Below, in pieces: positions 7,814 through 16,362 of a DNA stretch of 64,000 bases; within the stretch, counting starts at the first letter, position 1; each line of letters opens with the position of its first letter. The translations under genes and the position numbers were made by a program. This stretch comes from Enorma phocaeensis (GTDB lineage Bacteria; Actinomycetota; Coriobacteriia; Coriobacteriales; Coriobacteriaceae): NCBI RefSeq assembly GCF_900186505.1, contig NZ_LT891968.1:250436-314435 (forward strand), read 5' to 3'. Below the pieces are notes generated by a model. That model was not told the origin of the DNA, ran no database searches, and worked only from the letters and a program-made list of their open reading frames with translations.

Positions 7814-8284
7814 CTAGAGCTCCAGGTGCATGGGCCGGTATGAAATGCCGCAAGAATCGATGATCCGCTTCGAGATGAGGTTGTCCTCGGTGCCCTCGTA
7901 CTTATCGTCGAGGTAGACCACCTCGCCGATGCCCACTTGCGCAAGGATCTTGGCGCACTCGTTGCAGGGAAAGAGGGTCACGTAGATGGTGGCGCCGCTC
8001 ATGTCCTTGAGCGAACCACGGTAGTTGAGGACCGCGTTGGCCTCGGCATGCACCACGTAACCGTGCTTGTCGTTGAGCGGATTCTCCGAGACGCCCCACG
8101 GGAAGTCATCGTCATCCAAAGCGGAAGGCGTGCCGTTGTAACCCACCGAGAGGATGCGGTGGTTGGTGTCGGCGATGCAGGCACCCACCTGCGTGTTGGG
8201 GTCTTTGCTGCGCATACTCGCCGCCACAGCGACCCGCATGAAGAACTCGTCCCAGGAAATGACGTCGTTGCGCTTCTCCGACAT
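7814..8284 (-). CDS. dCMP deaminase
   Basis: This enzyme deaminates dCMP to dUMP, which feeds thymidylate synthesis. The 156 residues fit the ComEB/dCMP deaminase family. The zinc site is complete: HAEANAVLN supplies His and the catalytic Glu, and PCNECAK supplies the two Cys. The N-terminal SKDPNTQVGACI and GYNGTPSALDD segments are typical of the nucleotide pocket. The start at 8284 follows GAAGGGGAAGCT; an upstream in-frame start at 8356 would add residues absent from the family. It is a single gene, cytoplasmic. Confidence 0.92.
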   Translation of the reverse strand: MSEKRNDVISWDEFFMRVAVAASMRSKDPNTQVGACIADTNHRILSVGYNGTPSALDDDDFPWGVSENPLNDKHGYVVHAEANAVLNYRGSLKDMSGATIYVTLFPCNECAKILAQVGIGEVVYLDDKYEGTEDNLISKRIIDSCGISYRPMHLEL

Positions 8285-8360
8285 AGCTTCCCCTTCGCTC
8301 CAGGCGGCAGATCGCCGCATTGCGTCAACTATGACGCATGCCGAGCCGCGATACAAGCAC

Positions 8361-8420
8361 CGAATCCCATTTCGAACCCCGTCTCGAATCCCGTCTCGAA
8401 TCCCGTCTCGAACCCCGTCC
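8361..8420. repeat. 12-bp tandem repeat, unit TCTCGAATCCCG
   Basis: About five tandem copies, with single-base differences (CGAATCCC, CGAACCCC), lie directly upstream of the dCMP deaminase gene. The downstream bases to 8515 continue a looser GGAATCcgAtTGGGA pattern. No gene is seen between 8285 and 8686; the interval is made of repeats and a terminator. Confidence 0.75.
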
Positions 8421-8532
8421 TACGAGCGCCTCCGTGGCGGGAACGCAACGGATCTTCCTCCATAGAAATCCGACTGGGATAGGAATCTAATTGGGACGGG
8501 AATCCGATTGGAATCTGCGGGCGCAATTTAGC

Positions 8533-8555
8533 AAGAAAAGGCCCCGTGAGGAGCC
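8533..8555 (-). terminator. Terminator of the HTH-aminotransferase gene, inside a larger inverted repeat
   Basis: On the minus strand GGCTCC-TCAC-GGGGCC is followed by TTTTCTT. It is nested in a larger symmetric structure: AGCAAGA/TCTTGCT (8530-8536/8559-8565) and a perfect 12-bp outer stem GAATCTGCGGGC/GCCCGCAGATTC (8511-8522/8573-8584). The whole 74-bp palindrome lies 100 bp after the aminotransferase stop. Confidence 0.65.
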
Positions 8556-8587
8556 CTCTCTTGCTATTTCCTGCCCGCAGATTCTCT

Positions 8588-8669
8588 TTGGTCCAAACAA
8601 TTCCTGATCCAAACGGCGCCTGGTCCAAACAGCGCTTTGCTCCCAGCAACACCTGGTCCGGACAACGCC
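8588..8669. repeat. 16-bp degenerate tandem repeat, consensus TGGTCCAAACAGCGCC
   Basis: Five adjacent 16-17 bp copies: 8588-8604, 8605-8620, 8621-8636, 8637-8653 and 8654-8669. The fourth is the most diverged. The array ends 18 bp before the stop of the aminotransferase. No coding potential is apparent. Confidence 0.65.
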
Positions 8670-8686
8670 GAGGCAGCGTTCTCCGC

Positions 8687-10318
8687 TTAGCTCTGGCGAT
8701 AATGCTCGAAGAAGTCGGCGAGGTCGTCCATGGCCTCGCGCAGGACCTCCATGCGCGGCAGGTACACGATGCGGAAGTGATCGGGTTCGCCCCAGTTGAA
8801 GCCGCCGCCGCGAGTGATGAGGATGCGCTTCTCGTGCAGCAGGTCGAGCGCGAATTGCTCGTCGTCGGTGATATTGAACTTCTTGACGTCCATCTTGGGG
8901 AAGATGTAGAACGCAGCCTTGGGTTTCACCGCGGTGATGCCGTCGATGGCGTTGAGCCGCTCGTATACGAAGTTGCGCTGCTCATAGACGCGGCCACCGG
9001 GCACGACGTAGCCCTTCACGCTTTGATGCCCGCCGAGTGCCGTCTGCACGATGGACTGCGCAGGCACATTCGAGCACAGGCGCATGTTGGAAAGCATGTT
9101 GATACCGTACACGAAGTCGCGCATGCAACGCCTGTTGCCCGAAAGGATCATCCATCCGATACGGTACCCTGCGATCATGTGCGACTTGGAGAGGCCGGAG
9201 AACGTCACGCATGGCAGATCGGGCGCAAGCGAGGCGATCGAGGTGTGCTCGACCCCGTCCATGCACAAACGGTCGTAGATCTCGTCCGAGAAGATCATGA
9301 GCTGGTGGCGCCGAGCGACCTCGACGATCTGCTCCAAGATCTCGCGTGGATAGACGGCGCCGGTGGGGTTGTTGGGGTTGATGATAACAATCGCCTTGGT
9401 TCGCTCGGTGACCTTCCTCTCGATATCATCGATGTCGGGATTCCACTCTGCCTGCTCGTCGCAGATGTAGTGCACGGGCGTGCCGCCGGCGAGCGTGGCG
9501 CACGCGGTCCACAGCGGGTAGTCGGGGCTGGGAATCAAGATCTCGTCGCCGGTGTCGAGCAGCGCGTTCATGCAGAGCTGGATGAGCTCGGAAACGCCGT
9601 TGCCCGTGTAGATGCCATCCATGGAAACGTTGGGCAAGCCCTTGATCTGCGCGTACTGCATGATGGCCTTGCGTGCGGAGAACAAGCCTCGCGAGTCGGA
9701 GTAACCCTCGCAGTCGGGCAGCTGCTGGCGCATGTCCTGCACGACCTCGTCGGGTGTGCGGAAGCCGAACGGAGCCGGATTGCCGATGTTGAGCTTGAGA
9801 ATGCGCAGGCCCTCGTCCTCCATGCGGGCAGCCTCGTCGGCCACGGGACCGCGGACATCGTAGAGGACGTTATCGAGCTTGGATGATTTATTGAACTGAC
9901 GCATGGTGGTACTCCCTGAATTTGAACGCATGGACGCAGGTGCCTGAGGTGCGGTCGCAGACCGCGCGCTAGCTCGCGCGGACTCCGCCGCCGAGGGCAT
10001 CGCTCCACCGTCCCACTCGGCATCATCGACGGGCCGCATCGCTGTACCGCTCTGGTACGTCGAACCATCCTCGGCAGTATCGGGGGCAGCCAGCCGGCCC
10101 TCCCCGCTCGCTAGCCAGCGGGCATCGACGCTAAGCAAGGCCGCGAGCAGCTCCATGACATCGCGGCGCGGCACGGTCTTGCCGCTCGCATATTGGCTCA
10201 CCTGGCTTTTCCCAAGTTTCTTTCCACGCAGGGCGGCGGCATGGATCAGGTCCGCCTGCTTCATGCCGGCGTGCCCCATCGCATGCACCAATCGCTCAGA
10301 GAATCGCTGATCTGCCAT
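8687..10318 (-). CDS. HTH-domain / class I aminotransferase fusion (alanine-type)
   Basis: The 543-residue protein joins an N-terminal helix-turn-helix (residues about 8-75; QADLIHAAALRGKKLGKSQV is the recognition region, followed by GKTVPRRDVMELLAAL) through a Ser/Ala-rich linker (80-138) to a complete fold-type I aminotransferase. The enzyme part opens MRQFNKSSKL as in the AlaA/AlaT group. It shows INPNNPTGAVYP, the PLP-binding SDEIYD (Asp345) and SGLSKSHMIAGYRIGW with the Schiff-base Lys378. The likely reaction is alanine-pyruvate/glutamate transamination. This architecture differs from MocR/GntR fusions because the HTH is of Xre/Cro type. Start 10318 (GCGAGG upstream) is preferred over 10357. 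Several GTTCAA half-sites upstream suggest autoregulation. Confidence 0.9.
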   Translation of the reverse strand: MADQRFSERLVHAMGHAGMKQADLIHAAALRGKKLGKSQVSQYASGKTVPRRDVMELLAALLSVDARWLASGEGRLAAPDTAEDGSTYQSGTAMRPVDDAEWDGGAMPSAAESARASARSATAPQAPASMRSNSGSTTMRQFNKSSKLDNVLYDVRGPVADEAARMEDEGLRILKLNIGNPAPFGFRTPDEVVQDMRQQLPDCEGYSDSRGLFSARKAIMQYAQIKGLPNVSMDGIYTGNGVSELIQLCMNALLDTGDEILIPSPDYPLWTACATLAGGTPVHYICDEQAEWNPDIDDIERKVTERTKAIVIINPNNPTGAVYPREILEQIVEVARRHQLMIFSDEIYDRLCMDGVEHTSIASLAPDLPCVTFSGLSKSHMIAGYRIGWMILSGNRRCMRDFVYGINMLSNMRLCSNVPAQSIVQTALGGHQSVKGYVVPGGRVYEQRNFVYERLNAIDGITAVKPKAAFYIFPKMDVKKFNITDDEQFALDLLHEKRILITRGGGFNWGEPDHFRIVYLPRMEVLREAMDDLADFFEHYRQS

Positions 10319-10338
10319 GGCGCCTCGCTTCGCAAAAA

Positions 10339-10417
10339 GTTCAATTTGAACTGACATTGAACTACATGGTATCAGGAGTTCAATTTAATAGTTCAATTTA
10401 ACTATTCTCCATTGAAC
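10339..10417. promoter_or_regulatory. Cluster of GTTCAA operator half-sites upstream of the HTH-aminotransferase
   Basis: Six half-sites occur in 79 bp: GTTCAA at 10339-10344, 10378-10383 and 10391-10396; TTGAAC at 10346-10351, 10357-10362 and 10412-10417. The first two form a palindrome GTTCAA-T-TTGAAC. The last lies inside the 3' end of thpR. They surround the presumed promoter, so the fused HTH domain is the natural candidate to bind them. Confidence 0.6.
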
Positions 10418-10962
10418 CTCTGGATGGTGAGGCGCGCCTCGAGAGTCTTCGTGTAGAGCGGTTTGTACTGCGCGCCTCCAGGGGTGAGGGAGCTTTTGAA
10501 GAGCGTGACCGCAACTGCTTGGGAAGCTTCGGGAAAGACGAGCTCCGGCAGGGGGCCACGCGGGAGTTTGGCACGGCGCGCGAGCGTAATGTGGGGTCTG
10601 AACGCCTTGCGATCGAACGGGAGGTCGCGGGCGGCAAGCTCGGCGCGAACCGCTTCTGCCAAATCCATCAACTCCTGCGCAGTCGAGATACCGAGCCAAA
10701 GCGTCGCGTCGTGCGGTTTACCGAACTTGCCGAGCCCATCGGGTACGAGGGGAATGGCAGCGCGATCCACGGCGGCGTCGTCCAGCGCCGCCATGGCATC
10801 GCGCACCTGCTGCTCGTCCAGCTCGCCTAGAAACGCTAAGGTCAGATGATAGGTGTCGGGCTTCATGAGACGCCCGGAGATGCGGTCGCCAAGCTGGCGC
10901 GCGAGCACGGCAACCTGCGCGACCATATGATCTGGCAACTCGAGTGCGATGAACACCCTCAT
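10402..10962 (-). CDS. thpR: RNA 2',3'-cyclic phosphodiesterase (2H family)
   Basis: This enzyme opens 2',3'-cyclic phosphate ends of RNA. The 186-residue protein carries both signature tetrapeptides of the 2H phosphoesterases: HLTLAFLG (about residues 39-46) and HITLARRA (about 126-133). It begins MRVFIALELPD, typical of ThpR/LigT. The start at 10962 follows AGGGGGATCGC; an upstream start at 10998 lacks support. The C-terminus ends close to the aminotransferase promoter on the same strand, but the operator cluster between them argues for separate control. Confidence 0.92.
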   Translation of the reverse strand: MRVFIALELPDHMVAQVAVLARQLGDRISGRLMKPDTYHLTLAFLGELDEQQVRDAMAALDDAAVDRAAIPLVPDGLGKFGKPHDATLWLGISTAQELMDLAEAVRAELAARDLPFDRKAFRPHITLARRAKLPRGPLPELVFPEASQAVAVTLFKSSLTPGGAQYKPLYTKTLEARLTIQRFNGE

Positions 10963-11068
10963 GCGATCCCCCTGAAACGCACGAGGCGGCGGGGACACGG
11001 AGCCTCCGCCGCCTGCTGGTGAACTATGCCGAAGCTTGGCGTAGATACGTGCGCGCCGCGTCTCCGCG

Positions 11069-12460
11069 TTAGTACGGAGCGTTGTAGCTAATGTACATGT
11101 CCGTGCCGTAGCCGTAATTGGAAACGCTCACGTACCAACCGCCCTCAGCGCCGTAGAAATCACAGGGGCCGGACACGGTGAGCTCGGAGAACTCGAAGTC
11201 GTACTGTTCAGCGTCGTTCAGGTACCCTTGGTCGGATTCAAAGCCGAACGCCTCAACAGCAGCATCCAGCAGCTCCTGGGTGGAGGCCGTACCATAGTCG
11301 GTCCCGGTCAGACCGAATGCCTGGGTAACGCCCAGGACCTGGGCAATGTAGTCCGCCTCCGCGATGTTTGTGGTGTAGGAGATGTTCACCCTCGAAACCG
11401 TGGCATCTGCCGGAACCTGATCGATCGACTCAACGTAGCTCAGGTCCGCATCGTTGGGCGTATCGAGGCCCACCGTGATGAACATGTCCGCCTCTCTCGC
11501 ATTCGACGGCATCGCGGCCGGCGTACCGGAGAACGACACGTCGCAACTGCCGCTCTCGTACCCGTAGACGCTCGCGATCTCCAGTCCCAGGCCTTCGAGC
11601 TGGGTGCGGATGTCGGCAAGCGATTTGCCGTTGTAATACGTCGGCCCGCAATAGTCGGGCATGGTCACGTCGGCAGGGGAGGTCGTCACGGCACCCTGTG
11701 AATCCTGGGGCTCCTCCCGGGGCTGCTCCTCCTGTGTGGCGGGCTCGCTCGAGGAGCTGGTTGAGGAGGCATCGTCCGCCGGCTTGCCGATGCCGAGGGC
11801 GAAGAGGGCGATCGCGACCACGGCTAAGACGGCGATGCAGCCGGCAACGATCGCGATGATCTTGCCGGTGTTGCCCTTGGAACCCTGCTGCTCGAAGGTG
11901 GGCGGCTGCTGGGGCTGATCGGGCCACGATGCAGGCGGCTGCTGGGGCTGCTGGGACTGAGATGCCCATGGAGCGGGCTGAGTGGGCTGGTCTTGCGGGG
12001 CCCAAGGTGCGGGCTGCTCAGGCTGGGCAGGCTGTCCCTGCGGAGCCCAAGGTGCCGGCTGCTCGGGCATAGATGGCTGGGACGCCGTTTGGGCAGGCTG
12101 GTCCTGCGGCGCCCACGGTGCGGGCTGAGCTGGTTGCTCGGGAGCAGGAGCGGCAGGTTCGGGCTCGGGGGCAGCGAAGGGCGTCGGCTCGGCAACGGGT
12201 TCAGGCTCGGGTGCGGGCTCAGGCGTGGGCCGCGCCTCGGGCGAGACTGGCGCGACAGGTTCGGGGATGACCTGCGCCTCTGGCGCGGCAGGCGCAGGCT
12301 CGGGCGTGGGCTGCGCCTCAGGCTCGGGTGCGGGCTGAGGTGTGAACTCGGGAGCGGGAGACGGGGTGCCCATCGGGCCCGCTGCCGCAAGCGGCGCTCC
12401 GCACGTCGTGCAGAACTTGGCGCTATCGTCGTTGGGCGCTCCGCATCTTACGCAAAACAT
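11069..12460 (-). CDS. Zinc-ribbon membrane protein with Pro/Gln/Ala-rich linker and PASTA-like outer domain
   Basis: The 463-residue protein has a double CxxC zinc ribbon at the very N-terminus (FCVRCG...FCTTCG). A long low-complexity linker of PAPEPEAQ and PAPWAPQDQPAQ repeats (about 35-195) follows, then one membrane helix (KIIAIVAGCIAVLAVVAIAL, about 205-227) and an extracytoplasmic Ser/Glu-rich region. The segment PDYCGPTYYNGKSLADIRTQLEGLGLE resembles a PASTA-type repeat. The C-terminal 150 residues match nothing that I recognise. The start follows AAGGAGGAGCA. The topology is cytoplasmic zinc ribbon and external C-terminus. A sensor or scaffold role is possible but unproven. Confidence 0.8.
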   Translation of the reverse strand: MFCVRCGAPNDDSAKFCTTCGAPLAAAGPMGTPSPAPEFTPQPAPEPEAQPTPEPAPAAPEAQVIPEPVAPVSPEARPTPEPAPEPEPVAEPTPFAAPEPEPAAPAPEQPAQPAPWAPQDQPAQTASQPSMPEQPAPWAPQGQPAQPEQPAPWAPQDQPTQPAPWASQSQQPQQPPASWPDQPQQPPTFEQQGSKGNTGKIIAIVAGCIAVLAVVAIALFALGIGKPADDASSTSSSSEPATQEEQPREEPQDSQGAVTTSPADVTMPDYCGPTYYNGKSLADIRTQLEGLGLEIASVYGYESGSCDVSFSGTPAAMPSNAREADMFITVGLDTPNDADLSYVESIDQVPADATVSRVNISYTTNIAEADYIAQVLGVTQAFGLTGTDYGTASTQELLDAAVEAFGFESDQGYLNDAEQYDFEFSELTVSGPCDFYGAEGGWYVSVSNYGYGTDMYISYNAPY

Positions 12461-12555
12461 TGCTCCTCCTTGCATTCAGCCAGCGGCAGTGCGCCAGCAC
12501 GGAACCGACTGATGCGCTCCGCCGCCTTATGACCGGGCAGCGGGGCACAGGAATC

Positions 12556-13986
12556 CTACTCTTTGCCGTCCCAACAGTACGTGCAGACCTTCGACGGGTC
12601 GATGCCGATCGCTTCGAGCATACCGGGCAAGCTCTGATAGCCCAAGCTGTCGAAGCCCAGCTGCTCGCAGATGCTCTTAAGCAGGCACTTGCCGCGCTCG
12701 GTCGAGCTGTCGGCGTACTCGTCGAGGTGCTCGTCCCCCTCGGGTCCCTCGAGCTCGCGCACCACGCGCCGCGCGATGAGGTCCTGGTCGGACTTGCCGC
12801 GCGAGAACGAGAGATATGGGCAGCTGAACATGATGGGCGGGCACGCAGAGCGCATGTGCACCTCCGCGGCGCCGGTCTCGTAGAGGAAGTCCACCGTGTT
12901 TCCCAGCTGCGTACCACGCACGATCGAGTCATCCACGAGCAGCAGACGCTTGTCGCGGATGAGCTCCGGCACGGGAATCTGCTTCATCTCGGCGATGCGG
13001 TCGCGCACCTTCTGGTTGGTAGGCATGAACGAGCGCGACCACGTGGGCGTGTACTTGATGAACGGACGCGCGAAGGTGCCACCGCACTCGTTTGCGTAGC
13101 CGATTGCATGCGGGGTGCCAGAATCGGGCACGCCGGCAACATAGTCGACCTCGGGCAACGTGCCGGCCATCGCCTCGTCACGCGCCATGATGTGACCGTT
13201 CTTGTAACGCATGACCTCGACGTTGACGCCCTCGTAGTTGGAGTTGGGGTAGCCGTAGTACACCCATAGGAAGGCGCAGATCTTCATCTGGTCGCCCGCC
13301 GGAGCGACGGTCTCGAAACCCTCGGGCGACACGCACACGATCTCGCCGGAGCCGAGCTCGTAGGCATCCTCGTACCCGAGCTTGTGGTAGACGAACGACT
13401 CGAGCGACACGCAGTACCCGTCGCCGTTCACATCGCGGCCGATGATCACGGGCAGGCGGCCCATCCGATCGCGCGCGGCATAGATGACGCCATCCTCGGT
13501 CATCACGAGCAACGTGAGCGACCCCTTGATGGCACGTTGCGCAAAGAGAATACCCTCTACCAGGTCTTCCTTTTGGTTGATGAGGGCGGCAACGAGCTCG
13601 GTATGGTTGACCGCCCCCGAGCTCATGGCCATGAACTGGGCACCGCCGCGCTCGAAATACTCCTCGATCAGCTCATCGGCGTTGTTGATCGCACCCACCG
13701 TAGTGATGGCGAACGTACCGTGATGCGAGCGGACGAGCAGTGGCTGGGGGTCGGTATCGCTGATGCAGCCGATACCGCTCGTTCCTTTGAACGTCTCGAG
13801 GTCCTTATCGAAACGCGAACGGAAGGGCGTGTTCTCGATAGAGTGGATCTCGCGGTTGAAACCACCCGTGCCATCGCAGAACACCATGCCCGCACGGCGC
13901 GTTCCCAGATGCGAATGGTAGTCGACACCGAAGAACACGTCCAGAACCACGTCGCGCTTGGAGGCCGCGCCAAAGAAACCGCCCAT
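12556..13986 (-). CDS. PurF-like amidophosphoribosyltransferase lacking the N-terminal catalytic Cys
   Basis: The 476 residues follow glutamine-PRPP amidotransferase: an N-terminal class II glutaminase fold (FFGVDYHSHLGTRRAGM, INNADELIEEYFERGG) and a C-terminal phosphoribosyltransferase with the PRPP loop LLLVDDSIVRGTQLG and VPDSGTPHAIGYA. Ordinary PurF matures to expose CGVFG; here the aligned start is MGGFFG, so the nucleophilic Cys is a Gly. From memory, a conserved paralogue group in Firmicutes and Bacteroides shares this start. The enzyme should be unable to use glutamine by the usual mechanism. It may use ammonia or act on another acceptor. The start at 13986 follows GAGGGGAGTCCG. It is not next to other purine genes. 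Confidence 0.87.
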   Translation of the reverse strand: MGGFFGAASKRDVVLDVFFGVDYHSHLGTRRAGMVFCDGTGGFNREIHSIENTPFRSRFDKDLETFKGTSGIGCISDTDPQPLLVRSHHGTFAITTVGAINNADELIEEYFERGGAQFMAMSSGAVNHTELVAALINQKEDLVEGILFAQRAIKGSLTLLVMTEDGVIYAARDRMGRLPVIIGRDVNGDGYCVSLESFVYHKLGYEDAYELGSGEIVCVSPEGFETVAPAGDQMKICAFLWVYYGYPNSNYEGVNVEVMRYKNGHIMARDEAMAGTLPEVDYVAGVPDSGTPHAIGYANECGGTFARPFIKYTPTWSRSFMPTNQKVRDRIAEMKQIPVPELIRDKRLLLVDDSIVRGTQLGNTVDFLYETGAAEVHMRSACPPIMFSCPYLSFSRGKSDQDLIARRVVRELEGPEGDEHLDEYADSSTERGKCLLKSICEQLGFDSLGYQSLPGMLEAIGIDPSKVCTYCWDGKE

Positions 13987-14235
13987 CGGACTCCCCTCAT
14001 CGGAGTTGCAGTTGCTTGTCATTATACGTACACTCCAGCGGTTTTCGGTCGCACAAGTGAATCTGAAGCGGAACGCATGGCGACCAGTTGTCGCAGCGCA
14101 TGGCCAGCAGCAATCGACCCGCTCAGCAAGGCAGCCGGCCGGGCTCTCCCCTGCTACACCTCGTGTACCTCAATGTCCGAACCGCACCCACGCGCTATAA
14201 TCCCGCATGCCAGGCAACGCGGGAAAGGGAACGGC

Positions 14236-15063
14236 ATGGCGGTATTCGACCGAGGGAGACGCATCGAGCTGGTGGCGTCAGACATGGACGGCACGCTCAT
14301 CCACGAGGCCGGAGGGCTGCCCAGCGCACATGCCATCGAGCTCATCGAACGGCTCATGGACCACGGCGTGATCTTCGTCGCAGCGAGCGGCAGGCGCCAA
14401 GTCAACCTCGAGCGGCTCTTCGCACCCATCGCCGATCGCATCGGTTACGTGTGCGAGAACGGCGGCTTTGCCCAGTTCCGCGACCATCGACCCATGATCC
14501 GCGAGTTCGAGCAGGATGATATAGAAGAGATCTGCCGGCTAGGCGCCGAGCACGCCTGCCAGGCGCTCATCGAAGGGCCCTACACAAGCTATGCCCCCTC
14601 TTCCGATACGGACCTTCTGCGCTACATGCGCGAGGAAGTGGGCTACGAGATGCGCGCCATCGAGCACTTGGAGGACATCGACGAACCGATTATCAAGATC
14701 TCCTACTTCGTCGATCCAGCACGAACCAAGTCCGTCTGCGAGTTCTTCCAGCGCGAGTTCGAGGGGCGCTTCTCCGTCATGACCTCGGGGCCCATCTGGA
14801 TCGACCTCGCACCGGAGGGCGTGAGCAAGGGCAGCGCCCTACGCGACCTGGGTCGGACCCTTGGCATCGACGTGGCGAACATGCTTGCCTTCGGCGACGA
14901 AGCGAACGACCGGGTGATGCTCGACACCGTGGGCCACCCCTACCTCATGGAGGGAGGCAACCCCGAACTCCGCGGGCTTAACGACCGCATCCGCCTGTGC
15001 TCGTCTGTCGAAGATGAGCTCGAACGGCTGCTCGCCGAAACCGAAGCCCGCGCAAACGCCTGA
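14236..15063 (+). CDS. Cof-type HAD phosphatase
   Basis: This is a 275-residue haloacid-dehalogenase phosphatase of the Cof/IIB type, which typically hydrolyses sugar phosphates or other small phosphates. Motif I ASDMDGTLI (nucleophile and acid Asp) is near residue 15. Motif II lies in VAASGR, Lys of motif III in GVSKGSALRDLG, and motif IV in AFGDEANDRVML. The cap between motifs II and III is of C2 type. The start follows GGGAAAGGGAACGGC. A 249-bp divergent gap separates it from the PurF-like gene. The substrate cannot be read from the sequence. Confidence 0.88.
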   Translation: MAVFDRGRRIELVASDMDGTLIHEAGGLPSAHAIELIERLMDHGVIFVAASGRRQVNLERLFAPIADRIGYVCENGGFAQFRDHRPMIREFEQDDIEEICRLGAEHACQALIEGPYTSYAPSSDTDLLRYMREEVGYEMRAIEHLEDIDEPIIKISYFVDPARTKSVCEFFQREFEGRFSVMTSGPIWIDLAPEGVSKGSALRDLGRTLGIDVANMLAFGDEANDRVMLDTVGHPYLMEGGNPELRGLNDRIRLCSSVEDELERLLAETEARANA

Positions 15064-15153
15064 TCCGACACCCTGCTCACAACCGGTTATCACCAGGTCG
15101 ACCGAACGAACCGGCAGCTGGTCGGTACCCGCCTTCCCTGCGATAGGAGCCTC

Positions 15154-16092
15154 ATGAATATCCTCGTGATCCCGCCGTTCAACACCGCGCAGAAGACCGT
15201 GCTCGAAGCGGGCGCGCCCTCGGCGACGTTTACGTATGCCGCGAAACCCGACATCACGGACGAGCAGGTCGCCGAAGCTGACGTCATTGTGGGAAACCTC
15301 CCGCCCAAACGCCTCGCCCACGCACGCCGCCTCCGTCTGCTGCAGCTCAATTCCGCAGGTTATGATGCCTATATGGCACCTGGGACCATTCCGGACGGAG
15401 CAGTGCTCGCAAGCGCCGTGGGCGCCTACGGTCAGGCGGTCTCCGAGCACATGTACGCGATGCTGCTTATGCTCATGAAGAACCTTGCCGGCTACCGAGA
15501 CGACCAACGTGCGCACGCGTGGACGGACCGAGGCACCGTGGACACCATGGCGGGCTCGCAGGTGCTCGTACTCGGGGCGGGCGATATCGGACAGCACTTC
15601 GCGAAGCTTGCAAGCGCGCACGGCGCACATGTGACGGGCGTTCGCCGCCATGTAGGTACCGTGCCCGAGGGCTTTGAACGCATCTGCACCATGGGCGAGC
15701 TCTTCGACCTGCTCCCCCATGCAGACGCCGTCGTCTGCTTCCTACCCAGCGCACCGGAAACCCGCGGCCTTGCGGACAACCGGTTCTTCTCTACCTGCAA
15801 ACACGGGGCATACTTTGCAAACGGAGGCAGGGGCGATCTCGTCGTACAAGCCGACCTCATCGCCGCGCTCGAATCCGGCCACCTCGCTGGAGCTGCGCTC
15901 GACGTGACGACACCTGAGCCCCTGCCCCAGGACGACCCCCTGTGGGACGCCCCGAACATCCTCATAACGCCGCACGTCTCCGGCCAATTCCACCTCTACA
16001 CCGTACTCGACAACCTTGCGCGCATCGCCGCCGAGAACATCCGTCGTCTTTCTGCTGGCACGCCCCTGCTCAATGAGGTCACGCTCCCGTAG
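15154..16092 (+). CDS. D-isomer-specific 2-hydroxyacid dehydrogenase
   Basis: This 312-residue NAD(P)-dependent enzyme interconverts 2-keto and D-2-hydroxy acids. It shows the Rossmann loop VLGAGDIGQHFAKLA (about 138-152), the substrate-binding Arg in NGGRGDLV, a Glu in TPEPLPQDDPLW and the catalytic His in ITPHVSG. The active-site set Arg, Glu and His is complete. The start follows GATAGGAGCCTC. It is 90 bp after the HAD gene on the same strand and might be cotranscribed. A glyoxylate/hydroxypyruvate reductase-like or phosphoglycerate dehydrogenase-like role is possible; the substrate is unknown. Confidence 0.88.
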   Translation: MNILVIPPFNTAQKTVLEAGAPSATFTYAAKPDITDEQVAEADVIVGNLPPKRLAHARRLRLLQLNSAGYDAYMAPGTIPDGAVLASAVGAYGQAVSEHMYAMLLMLMKNLAGYRDDQRAHAWTDRGTVDTMAGSQVLVLGAGDIGQHFAKLASAHGAHVTGVRRHVGTVPEGFERICTMGELFDLLPHADAVVCFLPSAPETRGLADNRFFSTCKHGAYFANGGRGDLVVQADLIAALESGHLAGAALDVTTPEPLPQDDPLWDAPNILITPHVSGQFHLYTVLDNLARIAAENIRRLSAGTPLLNEVTLP

Positions 16093-16132
16093 CGCTCAAC
16101 CGCGCGTCGCGACGGGGCCTTCCCCGAAACAG

Positions 16133-16277
16133 CCATATTCCCGCATCTCGGCGCGCCGTATCTGGCCTCGTCCCATCGAGATCCCCCTGGATGGACAGAA
16201 ACGGCTTCTCAAGGGCCGAAACCGTCCGAATAGCGGGATCTCGATTTCTGGGCCCGCCTCGAGATGCGGGAATATGG
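16133..16277. repeat. Nested intergenic inverted repeat, 145 bp
   Basis: The outer arms CCATATTCCCGCATCTCG (16133-16150) and their exact complement (16260-16277) are 18 bp. Inner arms ATCGAGATCCC and GGGATCTCGAT (16175-16185/16235-16245) add a second stem. The element fills most of the gap between two convergent genes and has no T-run. It could be a palindromic dispersed element or a bidirectional RNA-processing structure. The remaining GC-rich bases to 16362 hold no gene. Confidence 0.7.
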
Positions 16278-16362
16278 ACATTCCGGACCCCCGGGAGCCC
16301 CCGGGCGCGCCCTCCCCGGCGGCCCCTGGGGGCACCGCCGCCCGAGATGGGCTCCCTGCGAA

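Noticed and set aside
8361..8669. Possible CRISPR array upstream of dCMP deaminase
   Set aside because: Repeats are contiguous without unique spacers and there are no cas genes.
13384..14235. N-terminal extension of the HAD gene reaching back to 13384
   Set aside because: It runs antisense through the PurF-like gene; the HAD family start with a ribosome site is at 14236.
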